NCBI RefSeq assembly: GCF_024320785.1
Contig: NZ_JANDBC010000003.1
Location: 124,001-188,000, forward strand
Origin: Gracilimonas sediminicola
GTDB lineage: Bacteria; Bacteroidota; Rhodothermia; Balneolales; Balneolaceae
DNA: 64,000 bases
Direction: 5' to 3'
Position numbers and translations under genes: made by a program. Position 1 is the stretch's first letter, and the number at the start of each line of letters is the position of its first letter. Of the stretch, positions 27,197-36,195 are shown piece after piece. The notes under the pieces were generated by a model. That model searched no databases. It saw nothing but the letters and a program-made list of their open reading frames with translations, and was not told the origin of the DNA.

Positions 27197-28552
27197 TTAT
27201 TGAGTCTTTTTATATTCTTTGCCGTTTTTAAATACGGAGACCACGGTTCTGATATGTTCGATGTTTTCTAAGGGGTTACCAGATAGAACAACAAGGTTAG
27301 CTGTCTTTCCAACGGCTATAGAGCCATGAGTATGCTCAATTCCGATGGCCTTAGCATTATTCAACGTTGCAGCTTTAATTGCATCTATATTTGACAAGCC
27401 GGATTCTGTAAGCAGGATGATTTCGTCCTGTACCCATTTGATACTTAGGTTGAAATCGGTGCCTGCCGCTATTGTAACTCCATTTTGATAAGCTGTTTTT
27501 GTAATTCTGTATGCCCAATCGTTCAGAGCTTTCGGGTCGAGCCTTTCTGCTGCACCTGACAGATGTTTAGTCGGATTCTCTTTTTGATTTTGTGAACTGA
27601 TTTCAGACACCTGAGTACGTTCTTGCGTTTCCCAGGCTGAAAGTGTTGGCTCAAAGATCACGTTTCTTGATTTCATTTCTTCAAACAAGGACAAGAACTC
27701 TGACGCTATAGCATCGGTGTTTTTAAAGTCTTGAAGTGGAACAGATTCACGAATGGCCTCATTGAAGGAGGCAGGCATATTCTCTTCCAATTCAAAAATC
27801 ATTCCTACACTATGGGATAATACATCCACTTGAGCTTTGACAGCATCAGAAGGCCGGCTGGGAAATACGCTGGAATGACTCCACATTTTTAACCCGTTTT
27901 CGCGGGCAATTTCACTTAGCTTTAATAATAATTCAGGATTAACATTTGAATAGACCTTCAGCCCGGTTACCCCGGCTTCCTTGGCGTCGATAACTACTCT
28001 TGTTAAATCAGTTTCTTCAGTAATCAGCCGCATCCAGGGAGCTGAACCCGGCTCAAAACCCAGTGCAGCGAATTTGGTTCTGGGATCTTTTAAGAAAGTT
28101 GGGCCAAATACATTTGCTGAGTAGTATATATCAGGACCCATTAGATTTCCCTTGCTGATTTCCTGATTCAGAGATTGGTACATTCTTGCATCACCACCCA
28201 TATCACGCACAGCAGTAACTCCTGAGTAAAGCAATTCCGATAAAATGTCATTGCGATTCTTTGGTCTGAAAAGGTGAACATGGGAATCAATTAACCCCGG
28301 GATGATGTAGCTTCCATTTACGTCAACTATGCGTTCAATCCATTCTAAACTCACAGAATCACTATGCAGAATTGATTTAATTATGCCATTCTCAATAAGT
28401 ATGGTTCTGTTTTCAATTTGTTGAGAACGCTCAACATCAATTATTGTGGCATTCGTTATCGCAAAAGATTCCCCTGAACTTGTTTGAGAAATCACGCTAT
28501 TAAAAAGAGTAGTAAAAAGTAAAAGTGCTATAGTAGCTATTGTCTTTTTCAT
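27197..28552 (-). CDS. Secreted amidohydrolase (imidazolonepropionase-like)
   Basis: A 451-residue exported amidohydrolase. A signal peptide occupies residues 1-22 (ending VISQ). The TIM-barrel metal site starts with IIPGLIDSHVHLFRP (HxH), and later elements are KVYSN (candidate metal Lys), the histidines in KMWSHSS and VDVLSHSVGM, and AAGTDFN (the Asp). The C-terminal sandwich ends with TANLVVLSGNPLENI, standard for the family. Its substrate is unknown; relatives include Xaa-Pro dipeptidases and imidazolonepropionase-like enzymes. It has no operon partner, and its composition is slightly AT-rich. Confidence 0.88.
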   Translation of the reverse strand: MKKTIATIALLLFTTLFNSVISQTSSGESFAITNATIIDVERSQQIENRTILIENGIIKSILHSDSVSLEWIERIVDVNGSYIIPGLIDSHVHLFRPKNRNDILSELLYSGVTAVRDMGGDARMYQSLNQEISKGNLMGPDIYYSANVFGPTFLKDPRTKFAALGFEPGSAPWMRLITEETDLTRVVIDAKEAGVTGLKVYSNVNPELLLKLSEIARENGLKMWSHSSVFPSRPSDAVKAQVDVLSHSVGMIFELEENMPASFNEAIRESVPLQDFKNTDAIASEFLSLFEEMKSRNVIFEPTLSAWETQERTQVSEISSQNQKENPTKHLSGAAERLDPKALNDWAYRITKTAYQNGVTIAAGTDFNLSIKWVQDEIILLTESGLSNIDAIKAATLNNAKAIGIEHTHGSIAVGKTANLVVLSGNPLENIEHIRTVVSVFKNGKEYKKTQ

Positions 28553-28878
28553 TGTCCTGCTTTCCCGAATTATTTAAATGAATTTTCTCAATTATATCAG
28601 AAACAACATTCCCGAATTTTTTTAACAACAGAATAAAATGAAGAAAGCGGATTCAATATCAAAGCAATAAGATGGGTGCAGTTATACTTTATATGAACCA
28701 AATATTCTCTTCTGAGCAGGAAGTTTTTAAAGTTGCTCAATTATAAAAATAGGGCAGGATGATAATCTCTGCATTCTTAGGTTAAAAATCATACATCCAA
28801 ACATTGTCCATTTCAACAAAAACCCCTATCTTTCAAAACTATAAATCGATTTATATAAGTACTAATTAAACCATTGCA
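28553..28878. other. Intergenic region upstream of rpsO
   Basis: A 326-base AT-rich gap between the divergent amidohydrolase and rpsO genes. It must contain the promoters of both. No gene, RNA element or repeat is recognised. Confidence 0.5.
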
Positions 28879-29148
28879 ATGAGCATAACCGCAGAAGAAA
28901 AGAAAGAAATCTTTAAGAAGTTTGGAAAAAGTGAAACCGATACGGGTTCCACAGAAGGACAAGTTGCCCTTCTTACCAAAAGAATTAATGACCTGACTGA
29001 CCACCTGAAAGATAATCAACTGGATCACGCATCACGACGAGGATTGTTGAAAATGGTAGGTAAAAGAAGAAGGTTGTTGAACTACCTCATGAAAAACGAT
29101 ATCGAGAAGTACAGAGAACTTATCAAAGAACTCGGTATCCGTAAGTAA
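28879..29148 (+). CDS. rpsO: 30S ribosomal protein S15
   Basis: An 89-residue primary 16S rRNA-binding protein of the 30S platform. Seen: the canonical blocks [42 protein letters not shown] and [19 protein letters not shown]. The length is the universal 88-89 residues. It precedes pnp, as in many bacteria, and a hairpin terminator lies between the two, so pnp is partly read through or has its own promoter. Confidence 0.97.
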   Translation: MSITAEEKKEIFKKFGKSETDTGSTEGQVALLTKRINDLTDHLKDNQLDHASRRGLLKMVGKRRRLLNYLMKNDIEKYRELIKELGIRK

Positions 29149-29160
29149 GTTTATTCGTTT

Positions 29161-29186
29161 AAAGGCTCCATTGTGGAGCCTTTTCT
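29161..29186 (+). terminator. Rho-independent terminator between rpsO and pnp
   Basis: AAAGGCTCC and GGAGCCTTTT form a nine-pair stem with a five-base loop, followed by a short T-rich tail. It probably attenuates rpsO transcription into pnp. The same hairpin could be an RNase III or PNPase processing site, as in the E. coli rpsO-pnp region. Confidence 0.85.
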
Positions 29187-29258
29187 AATTTATCCTGCCG
29201 CTATTTTCCTATCTGTTGTTGGCGGGATTTCGCAAATCAATAAAGACAAAGAAGACAA

Positions 29259-31373
29259 ATGAAAGAAGAAATAAGAAGTGTAGAATTTGCACCGGGTAAG
29301 GTGCTTTCAGTAGAAACAGGCCGGATTGCCAAGCAAGCCGATGGCGCTGTAGTGGTTCGAATGGGTGATACCCAGGTACTTTGTACCGCCGTAAGTGCTA
29401 AAGAACCAAAACCGGGACAGAATTTTTTCCCATTAGTTGTTGACCACAGAGAAAGTTTTTCAGCCGGCGGCCGTTTCCCCGGTGGTTTTATGAAACGTGA
29501 AGGACGTCCTTCAGAAAAAGAAATTTTAGCGAGTCGTCTCATTGACCGTAGCTTGCGTCCTTTGTTCCCAAAAGGATACTTATGTGAAACCCAAATCATC
29601 TCAAGCGTTGTTTCTTCAGACGGAGAAAACGATGGTGATGTTCTGGGTGGATTTGGTGCCTCAGCTGCGCTACATATGTCCGATGTACCTTTTGACGGAC
29701 CGATGGCTGAAGTTAGAGTAGGTCGCGTTGATGGCGAGTTTGTTATCAACCCAACCCTGTCTGAACTGGAGAAAAGTGATATCGACATGATTGTTGGTGG
29801 TACAGCCGACTCAGTATTGATGATGGAAGGAGAGATGGATGAAATCTCTGAAGATGAGATGTTAGGAGCTATTAAAGCTGCCCACGCTTCTATTATCACA
29901 TTATGCGAATTTCAGGAAGAACTTCGTGAAGAATATGGACGCGAAAAAAGAGATTTCACTCCGGAATCAAATCCTGAAGAAATTGAGAATAAAGTCCGTG
30001 AATTAGCTACCGACAAAATTAAAGAAGTAGTTAACATCGGCCTTGGGAAAGAAGAATATTCTGCCAAGCTACAGGAAGCCAAAGACAGCGTGATTGCTGA
30101 GCTTGAAGAAGATTTTGAAGAAGAAATGGATATCGTTAAGGATATTCTGAGTACTGTTGAGAAAGAAGAGCTTCGCAACATGATTCTGGAGAAAAAACGA
30201 CGTATCGATGGTCGTGCTCCTGAAGACATTCGCGATATCTGGACACAAGCCGGATACCTCGCACGCACACACGGTTCTTCCATTTTCACCCGTGGCGAAA
30301 CACAGGCTCTTGTATCTGTGACCTTAGGTACCAAAAAAGATGCTCAGGCAGTAGATACTCTGTTCGATGAAGAAGAGAAGAAATTCTACCTGCATTACAA
30401 CTTCCCTCCATATTCTGTAGGTGAAGCTGGTTTCCTGAGAGGTCCTGGCCGACGTGAAATTGGTCACGGTCACCTTGCCGAGCGTGCACTCCGTATGATG
30501 ATGCCATCCTTTGATGACTTTGGATATGTAATCCGTGTGATTTCTGATATCACGGAATCGAATGGTTCATCTTCCATGGCTTCCGTTTGCGGTGGTTCTA
30601 TGGCGCTGATGGATGCCGGTGTGCCTCTGAAAAAACCGGTTGCAGGTATAGCAATGGGTATGATTGTTGGAGAAAACAACTCTGTTGTTCTTTCTGATAT
30701 CCGTGGTGAAGAAGATTTCATGGGCGACATGGACTTCAAAACAGCCGGTACCGCAGATGGTATCACGGCTTGCCAAATGGATATGAAAGTTAAGGGCATT
30801 TCTTTTGAAGTTATGGAAGAAGCCCTTAAGCAAGCTCATACCGGAAGAATGCACATTTTGGGTAAAATGGCTGAAACCATTTCTGCTCCAAGAGAAAGTT
30901 TATCCGAATTCGCACCTCAGTTCGTCAATATGACGATTGATGGCGACATGATTGGTGCTGTGATTGGGCCTGGTGGTAAAGTGATTCAGACTCTTCAGAA
31001 AGAAACAGATACTGAAATCTGGATTGAAGAAGATGACGAAACCGGCAAAGGTAAAATCACTATTTCAGCTGACAGCCTCGACAAAGCAAAAGATGCTGAA
31101 GACAGAATTAAAGCAATTACAGGTCAGCTTGAAGAAGGCGCGACTTATAAAGGTACGGTTAAAACCATCAAAGACTTTGGTGCTTTCGTAGAGATCGCTC
31201 CGGGACGAGATGGACTCCTTCATATTTCTGAAATTGATCACAAGCATGTTAAAGACGTAACAAATTACATGAGTGTGGGCGATGAGATTGAAGTTAAGCT
31301 CCTCAAAATTGAGCCGGGAAATAAGCTTCGATTATCCAGAAAAGCATTGTTGGAAAACGACGAAGAAGAGTAA
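29259..31373 (+). CDS. pnp: Polynucleotide phosphorylase
   Basis: A 704-residue 3'-5' exoribonuclease/polyadenylating enzyme, trimeric in the degradosome. Two RNase PH-like cores are present (about 1-230 and 320-540): the first with FFPLVVDHRESFSAGGRFPG and SRLIDRSLRPLFPKGY, the second, catalytic, with HYNFPPYSVGEAGF, GPGRREIGHGHLAERAL and SDITESNGSSSMASVCGGS, and DIRGEEDFMGDMDFKTAGT for metal binding. The KH domain (MIGAVIGPGGKVIQTLQKET) lies near 565-615 and the S1 domain (GTVKTIKDFGAFVEIAPGRDG) near 625-695. A strong terminator follows. Confidence 0.97.
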   Translation: MKEEIRSVEFAPGKVLSVETGRIAKQADGAVVVRMGDTQVLCTAVSAKEPKPGQNFFPLVVDHRESFSAGGRFPGGFMKREGRPSEKEILASRLIDRSLRPLFPKGYLCETQIISSVVSSDGENDGDVLGGFGASAALHMSDVPFDGPMAEVRVGRVDGEFVINPTLSELEKSDIDMIVGGTADSVLMMEGEMDEISEDEMLGAIKAAHASIITLCEFQEELREEYGREKRDFTPESNPEEIENKVRELATDKIKEVVNIGLGKEEYSAKLQEAKDSVIAELEEDFEEEMDIVKDILSTVEKEELRNMILEKKRRIDGRAPEDIRDIWTQAGYLARTHGSSIFTRGETQALVSVTLGTKKDAQAVDTLFDEEEKKFYLHYNFPPYSVGEAGFLRGPGRREIGHGHLAERALRMMMPSFDDFGYVIRVISDITESNGSSSMASVCGGSMALMDAGVPLKKPVAGIAMGMIVGENNSVVLSDIRGEEDFMGDMDFKTAGTADGITACQMDMKVKGISFEVMEEALKQAHTGRMHILGKMAETISAPRESLSEFAPQFVNMTIDGDMIGAVIGPGGKVIQTLQKETDTEIWIEEDDETGKGKITISADSLDKAKDAEDRIKAITGQLEEGATYKGTVKTIKDFGAFVEIAPGRDGLLHISEIDHKHVKDVTNYMSVGDEIEVKLLKIEPGNKLRLSRKALLENDEEE

Positions 31374-31401
31374 GTCTTTGCCAACAAAGCTGTTTATATT
31401 A

Positions 31402-31436
31402 GGCGCTCTTTCTTCGCGAAAGAGCGCCATTTTTTT
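31402..31436 (+). terminator. Strong rho-independent terminator after pnp
   Basis: GGCGCTCTTTC and GAAAGAGCGCC form an 11-pair stem with a five-base loop, followed by AT and seven T. Confidence 0.93.
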
Positions 31437-31463
31437 GAGATTAAAATCGTGAATTAGAAGTAG

Positions 31464-31526
31464 AACTTTTCCAAAGTTAAGAGGATCGAAAAGGATAAAC
31501 GATATCGTTGTAACTTTGGAAAAGTT
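31464..31526. repeat. Inverted repeat element, 16-bp arms, 31-nt spacer
   Basis: AACTTTTCCAAAGTTA (31464-31479) and its exact reverse complement (31511-31526) are separated by 31 bases, the same spacer length as in the element at 18723-18779. The arm differs from that copy at several sites, with matching changes on the other arm. It lies between the pnp terminator and the M16 protease gene. Confidence 0.8.
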
Positions 31527-31565
31527 ACTATATAGAAGAGGAAGAGATAAAAAGGATTGGAAAAC

Positions 31566-32807
31566 GTGAAAGAAATTGATTTTGTAAGCAAGAGTACGCT
31601 ACCTAACGGACTTCGAATTGTTACCGAAAAGATTGAGTCTGTAAAAAGCGTATCGATTGGAATTTGGGTAAAAACAGGAGGAAGACATGAAACAGCTAAA
31701 CAAGCCGGAATTACTCACTTCCTTGAACATATGCTGTTTAAAGGAACTGATAAGCGTTCTTCTTTTGACATTGCGCTGAGTATGGAATCGGTAGGAGGAT
31801 ACCTTAACGCCTTTACTTCATCCGAATATACCTGCTATTACTCACGGTGTTTGAATACCCAATTAGACCGCGCATTGGACGTGCTTTCCGACATGGTACT
31901 TCACCCCGCTTTCCCTGAAGAAGAAATAGAGAAGGAGAAGAAAGTGGTAATCGAAGAAATGAAGATGTACCGTGATTCTCCGGATGATTTCCTTTTTGAA
32001 GAATTCAATTCAAAGATCTTTAACGGACATGAATTAGGGCGGCCGGTTTTGGGATATGAAGAAACGGTATCTGACTTTTCGCGCCAGGATCTTTACGATT
32101 ATATGAAAGATCGATATTACCCGGGCAACTTACTGGTTTCCGTTGCCGGAAATGTAGATCACGACAAAGTGGTGCAGCTTGTTACCGAGTATTTCGAAAA
32201 CCTTGAGGCTAAAGACCACGATGAATCGGAGCAACCACTGCCTGAGTTCAAACCGGAAGATGTCACGCTGACCAAAGCCATAGAACAAACCCATTACATT
32301 TATGGCCGCAGAGGGCTGAATTTTGATCACAAGGACAAATACCTGCTACTGTTGGCTAACACCATTCTGGGTGGTGGAATGAGCTCCAGGCTGCATCAAA
32401 ATGTGCGTGAGAAGTACGGGTATTGCTACTCCATTCAAACCTTTAACCAGTCGTACACCGACACTGGTTTATGGGGAATTTATGTGGGAACCGATAAGGA
32501 ATATGTTGATCACGTTCGTGAACTGATCAAGAAAGAACTCAAACAAATGCAGGATGAACAGGTTCCTGAAAAAGAGCTGGCCGAAGCCAAGTCGCAGTTA
32601 AAAGGGAAGTTGCTGCTGTCTCAGGAGAGTACCAGTAATCGAATGACCCGATTGGCTAAGAGCGAGCTATATTTTGGCCGATTTGTTACTTTGGACGAAC
32701 TCGTTGAAAACATCGATTCGGTAACCGCAGAAGAAATTCAGCGCTTCGTAAAAGACTTCTTCACCGAAGAAGATTTTATGGAAGCAATCCTGTTACCCGA
32801 AAATTAG
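31566..32807 (+). CDS. M16-family zinc protease (processing-peptidase-like)
   Basis: A metallopeptidase of about 413 residues. The GTG at 31566 is preferred, because AAGGA ends nine bases before it; the in-frame TTG at 31557 abuts that site too closely. The inverted zinc motif HFLEH is visible in AGITHFLEHMLFKGT, with the third ligand Glu in the EEIEKEKKVVIEEMKMYRD helix about 75 residues on. The second, non-catalytic domain is complete to the C-terminus. The closest relatives are the single-chain bacterial homologues of mitochondrial processing peptidase (PqqL/YmxG-like). No signal peptide is seen. It lies 46 bases before asnS. Confidence 0.92.
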   Translation: MKEIDFVSKSTLPNGLRIVTEKIESVKSVSIGIWVKTGGRHETAKQAGITHFLEHMLFKGTDKRSSFDIALSMESVGGYLNAFTSSEYTCYYSRCLNTQLDRALDVLSDMVLHPAFPEEEIEKEKKVVIEEMKMYRDSPDDFLFEEFNSKIFNGHELGRPVLGYEETVSDFSRQDLYDYMKDRYYPGNLLVSVAGNVDHDKVVQLVTEYFENLEAKDHDESEQPLPEFKPEDVTLTKAIEQTHYIYGRRGLNFDHKDKYLLLLANTILGGGMSSRLHQNVREKYGYCYSIQTFNQSYTDTGLWGIYVGTDKEYVDHVRELIKKELKQMQDEQVPEKELAEAKSQLKGKLLLSQESTSNRMTRLAKSELYFGRFVTLDELVENIDSVTAEEIQRFVKDFFTEEDFMEAILLPEN

Positions 32808-32853
32808 CTTCTAAAAATTCAAAATCTATAATCATTAATTCCTCATTCCAAAA

Positions 32854-34347
32854 ATGACCTACATCAAGAAACTCGCAGATCACGTTGATAAAGAAGTAAC
32901 CCTGAAAGGGTGGGTATATAATTTCCGAAGCAGCGGAAGTTTAGTCTTTATCGAGATGAGAGACGGAACCGGAATCACACAATGTGTGGTAGCCAAAGAT
33001 GATGTTTCAGAATATGTATGGGAAGCCGCAACTTCTCTCAAACAAGAAAGCTCGCTGGAAGTGGTTGGAACCGTTAAAGCCGATGAGCGAAGTATTGGCG
33101 GCCATGAAATTCATGTATCAAATGTAAAGGTACATCAGGTGGCGGAGAACTATCCCATCACCCCAAAAGAACACGGCGTTGAGTTTCTGATGAATAACCG
33201 TCACTTGTGGTTGCGAAGCCAGAAGCAGTGGGCGGCCATGCGTGTTCGGAATGAGATTATTTATGCTATCCATACGTTTTTCCAGGAGCGGGATTTTGTG
33301 CAGATGGATTCCCCGATTTTTACCGGCAATGCAGCTGAGGGTAGTACAACCCTTTTTGAAACGGACTATTTTGAAGATAAAGCCTACCTGGCTCAAACGG
33401 GTCAGCTTTATGGCGAGGCCATGGCGATGGCACACGGTCTGATTTATACTTTTGGTCCAACCTTTCGCGCAGAGAAGTCCAAAACACGCCGTCATTTAAC
33501 AGAGTTCTGGATGATTGAGCCGGAAATGGCTTATTACGACCTGGATATGAATATGGATCTGGCCGAGGATATGATCAAAGCCATCGTATCTACCGTGCTG
33601 GAGAAGAGAAAGGATGAGCTGGAGATTTTGGAACGGGATACTTCCTCACTCGAAAAAACGGCCACTGAACCTTTCGAGAGAATGACTTATGATGAGGCAG
33701 TGAAGATCCTTAAGAGCGACGAAACCGCAGATATGCTGGATGAAATGGCTGAGTCGCGCAGACAGGAACAGGTGGATCTCGAGAAAGAGTGGGAAGAAAT
33801 TAAAAAAGAACATGGATCAGCTAAAAAGTGGCGAAAAGCCCAGATTGATCAGCGCATAAAAGAAATTTCAGCCCGCATCGATCAGATTGAGGAAGATCTT
33901 CGAAACATCCCAGGCTGGAAAGAGTCGGCACGTAATTTTGAGTGGGGGAATGATCTCGGTGGCAGTGATGAAACCGTTTTGATGATGCAATATGATGTAC
34001 CGCTGATTGTAACACACTGGCCGGCTGAAATCAAAGCCTTCTATATGAAGCGAGACGATACTAATAAACTTGCTCTTGGAATGGATGTATTAGCTCCTGA
34101 GGGTTACGGTGAAATCATCGGGGGAAGTCAACGTGAGGACGATCTCGAAGTGATGGAAGAGCGCATCAAAGAAGAAGGGCTGGATAAAGAGGTATTTGAA
34201 TGGTACCTCGACCTACGCCGCTTTGGCTCCGTTCCGCATTCCGGCTATGGTCTTGGGTTAGAGCGAACCGTAGCGTGGGTGTGTGGCTTATCTCACGTGC
34301 GTGAGACGATTCCATTCCCGAGAATGATGGGTCGGTTGACGCCTTAA
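32854..34347 (+). CDS. asnS: Asparaginyl-tRNA synthetase with inserted coiled coil
   Basis: A 497-residue class II synthetase charging tRNA-Asn. The N-terminal OB fold (about 1-100) has [20 protein letters not shown]. The catalytic core has motif 2 [20 protein letters not shown] followed by [10 protein letters not shown], and motif 3 [16 protein letters not shown]; the C-terminus is [12 protein letters not shown]. Between about residues 288 and 358 (nucleotides about 33715-33928) it carries a 70-residue Glu/Lys/Arg-rich insertion, predicted coiled coil, that E. coli and Thermus AsnRS lack. It falls between the AVKIL helix and [13 protein letters not shown]. Its stop codon overlaps that of the convergent bactofilin gene. 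Confidence 0.94.
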   Translation: MTYIKKLADHVDKEVTLKGWVYNFRSSGSLVFIEMRDGTGITQCVVAKDDVSEYVWEAATSLKQESSLEVVGTVKADERSIGGHEIHVSNVKVHQVAENYPITPKEHGVEFLMNNRHLWLRSQKQWAAMRVRNEIIYAIHTFFQERDFVQMDSPIFTGNAAEGSTTLFETDYFEDKAYLAQTGQLYGEAMAMAHGLIYTFGPTFRAEKSKTRRHLTEFWMIEPEMAYYDLDMNMDLAEDMIKAIVSTVLEKRKDELEILERDTSSLEKTATEPFERMTYDEAVKILKSDETADMLDEMAESRRQEQVDLEKEWEEIKKEHGSAKKWRKAQIDQRIKEISARIDQIEEDLRNIPGWKESARNFEWGNDLGGSDETVLMMQYDVPLIVTHWPAEIKAFYMKRDDTNKLALGMDVLAPEGYGEIIGGSQREDDLEVMEERIKEEGLDKEVFEWYLDLRRFGSVPHSGYGLGLERTVAWVCGLSHVRETIPFPRMMGRLTP

Positions 34348-35339
34348 TTTCCTACATAAGAATAAACCCGGGCAGGAGTGCTCACCAATTCTGCATCTTT
34401 CTTTAAAGCGGCTTGCAGCTGTTCGGGTACTATTTCTACGGCAATGCTTTGCACGTCGTCTTCTACCTGCTGAACCAGGACGATATCACCCAGGATGACT
34501 GCAAACTCATCAAATTGCTTGAAAAACTGAACCAGGTTATCTGCTGCATTCTGCAGTGATGAGTTGGCATCTGTATTTCCTTTGTTGAGTAATGATGTTT
34601 CCAGGCTTTCTTTTCCTTCTTTGTACAAATCCCTGATGTCATTTTCCGTGTCAGAGCTTTTTCGTACGTACGTCAGCTTTTGGTAGAAGGAATCCAGAAC
34701 CGGTTCGTCAAAGATTTCGAGTTCAAATCCAAGTTCCTGCATAAAGTTCTCGCAGGTTGACTTGATTTCATCAGCTTGGTCTTTGTCCGTATCAACAGAA
34801 GGAATTCCAATTAATACATTTCCTATAAAACGAGATTGAGGCGCTTTTTTCTCTTCCTGCCCAAAAGGAGAGGTGGGTTCAGGTACTTCTTTAACTTCAC
34901 CGTTTGTCTCTGAATCCGAGATGGCTTCTTTTGCTTTCTTAACGGCTTTTCTGATTTCAGGACGCTTTGGCTCTTTGGTGAGCTTGGCGTTCATTACATC
35001 GACATCCGGCCCAACGCTTACAATCCCGATTACCTCGGCATCCTCGTTTACTGAAATTTTCTTGGAAAATATAAATCCATCAATCACAGCTGTGGAGGTA
35101 ACCTTAATATGATCTTTAATTCGGAGTTCTCCGGTAAAGCGCCCTTCAAGAATAGCTTCCTGTGCAACCACAGATCCTGTTATTCGCCCGGTATCGGTTA
35201 GAATCAGTTTTCTCTTAGCGTTAATATCGCCATCAACAGTTCCGGCAATACGGATATCTGATTCTGTCTGAATGTTAGCTGAAACCCGGGTGCCCTTCGT
35301 AATAGTAGTTACCGACTCCGCCTTGTTAAGTTCGTCCAC
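34344..35339 (-). CDS. Bactofilin with a C-terminal domain of unknown type
   Basis: A 331-residue protein starting with GTG. Residues about 8-120 are a bactofilin beta-helix (polymer-forming cytoskeletal protein) with the six-residue-turn pattern, e.g. [26 protein letters not shown] and [19 protein letters not shown] charged linker (about 120-170) leads to a 155-residue alpha/beta domain ([12 protein letters not shown] to VYSYVGN) with a long helical middle. That domain loosely resembles a C-terminal domain I recall from proteins near conflict or signalling genes, but I cannot name it. It is the second gene of a bactofilin pair, 90 bases after the first. It shares the four bases TTAA with the end of asnS. 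Confidence 0.85.
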   Translation of the reverse strand: MDELNKAESVTTITKGTRVSANIQTESDIRIAGTVDGDINAKRKLILTDTGRITGSVVAQEAILEGRFTGELRIKDHIKVTSTAVIDGFIFSKKISVNEDAEVIGIVSVGPDVDVMNAKLTKEPKRPEIRKAVKKAKEAISDSETNGEVKEVPEPTSPFGQEEKKAPQSRFIGNVLIGIPSVDTDKDQADEIKSTCENFMQELGFELEIFDEPVLDSFYQKLTYVRKSSDTENDIRDLYKEGKESLETSLLNKGNTDANSSLQNAADNLVQFFKQFDEFAVILGDIVLVQQVEDDVQSIAVEIVPEQLQAALKKDAELVSTPARVYSYVGN

Positions 35340-35429
35340 GAAATACCAATTAGTTAACCTTGATCGAATCCTTAAAATATTGAATACAGATCAATTTATT
35401 TATATCGAAAGCAAAAAAATAAATCGGGT

Positions 35430-35897
35430 CTAAGTATCGGTTTCTTCTTTCTTTTTATCGCCAGCTCCTGTCTTTCTAACAATTTGTGATCCGTTAGCTG
35501 GGATTGATACATTCGGCCCAACCTGAAAGGAACCTTTTACCTGTGCACCGTTCTCGATAGTCAGCTTTTTGGTAAATATTTTTCCATCAACAATGGCTGA
35601 CGCTCTCAGCACCAGTGATTCGAAGGCTTTTACATCTCCGGATACGGAACCGGAAATATCGGCATCAGGGGAATGAATACTGCCATTCACTTTGCCGGAT
35701 TCGGTCAGCATCACTTTCTTTTTGGATTCGATTTTACCATCAACGGTGCCGGCAATACGCACGTCATCCTCACAAAACATATCCGCCGTTATCTCGGTGG
35801 ACTTAGTAATGTAAGTGATGGAAGGGGCGGAACCACTTTTGGAATTAGAGTTATTGTTCGATGTGTTTTTCACGGGAGTAGATTTTCTCTTAAGCAT
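35430..35897 (-). CDS. Bactofilin (polymer-forming cytoskeletal protein)
   Basis: A 155-residue bactofilin. A short unstructured, Asn/Ser/Lys-rich N-tail (about 1-25) is followed by the beta-helix: [55 protein letters not shown] and IVDGKIFTKKLTIENGAQV, ending in a short charged C-tail. Bactofilins polymerise without nucleotide and organise cell-wall enzymes or polar complexes. Its helix is closely related to that of the next gene, so the pair likely arose by duplication and may copolymerise. Confidence 0.92.
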   Translation of the reverse strand: MLKRKSTPVKNTSNNNSNSKSGSAPSITYITKSTEITADMFCEDDVRIAGTVDGKIESKKKVMLTESGKVNGSIHSPDADISGSVSGDVKAFESLVLRASAIVDGKIFTKKLTIENGAQVKGSFQVGPNVSIPANGSQIVRKTGAGDKKKEETDT

Positions 35898-35962
35898 AGT
35901 AACTGTTCCAACTATACACTAAGGTAAATGTTCCCATATATCAATTAAGTTTTTGGTTAAAG

Positions 35963-36005
35963 CATCAGGCGAACGCTCCAAGATCTGATGGACGCTTGGA
36001 GGTTC
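35963..36005. repeat. Inverted repeat with possible pseudoknot, between bactofilin and holA genes
   Basis: CTCCAAG (35976-35982) pairs with CTTGGAG (35995-36001), and the flanking GAAC/GTTC extend the stem past a one-base bulge. Inside the loop, CTGATG (35985-35990) is the exact complement of CATCAG (35963-35968) upstream, allowing an H-type pseudoknot. It lies in the 298-base divergent intergenic region. Confidence 0.5.
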
Positions 36006-36195
36006 TTTCTTCAAAAGAAAACACCATTTTGATAGTCATGATTTAGAGTTCAAAACCGAAGAAACAATCAAAAAAAATCCACAGTATCCGTTTTATCCGT
36101 GTTCCATTAACTAAAGCCGATATAAGGAATACAGCACAAAAAAAACTCCAAAACAGAATGGAATTTGGTGCACGTTATTTGGAATTTCCACCGCG

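Noticed and set aside
29237..29899. Antisense 220-codon open frame within pnp
   Set aside because: Shadow of a highly conserved gene; no family features.
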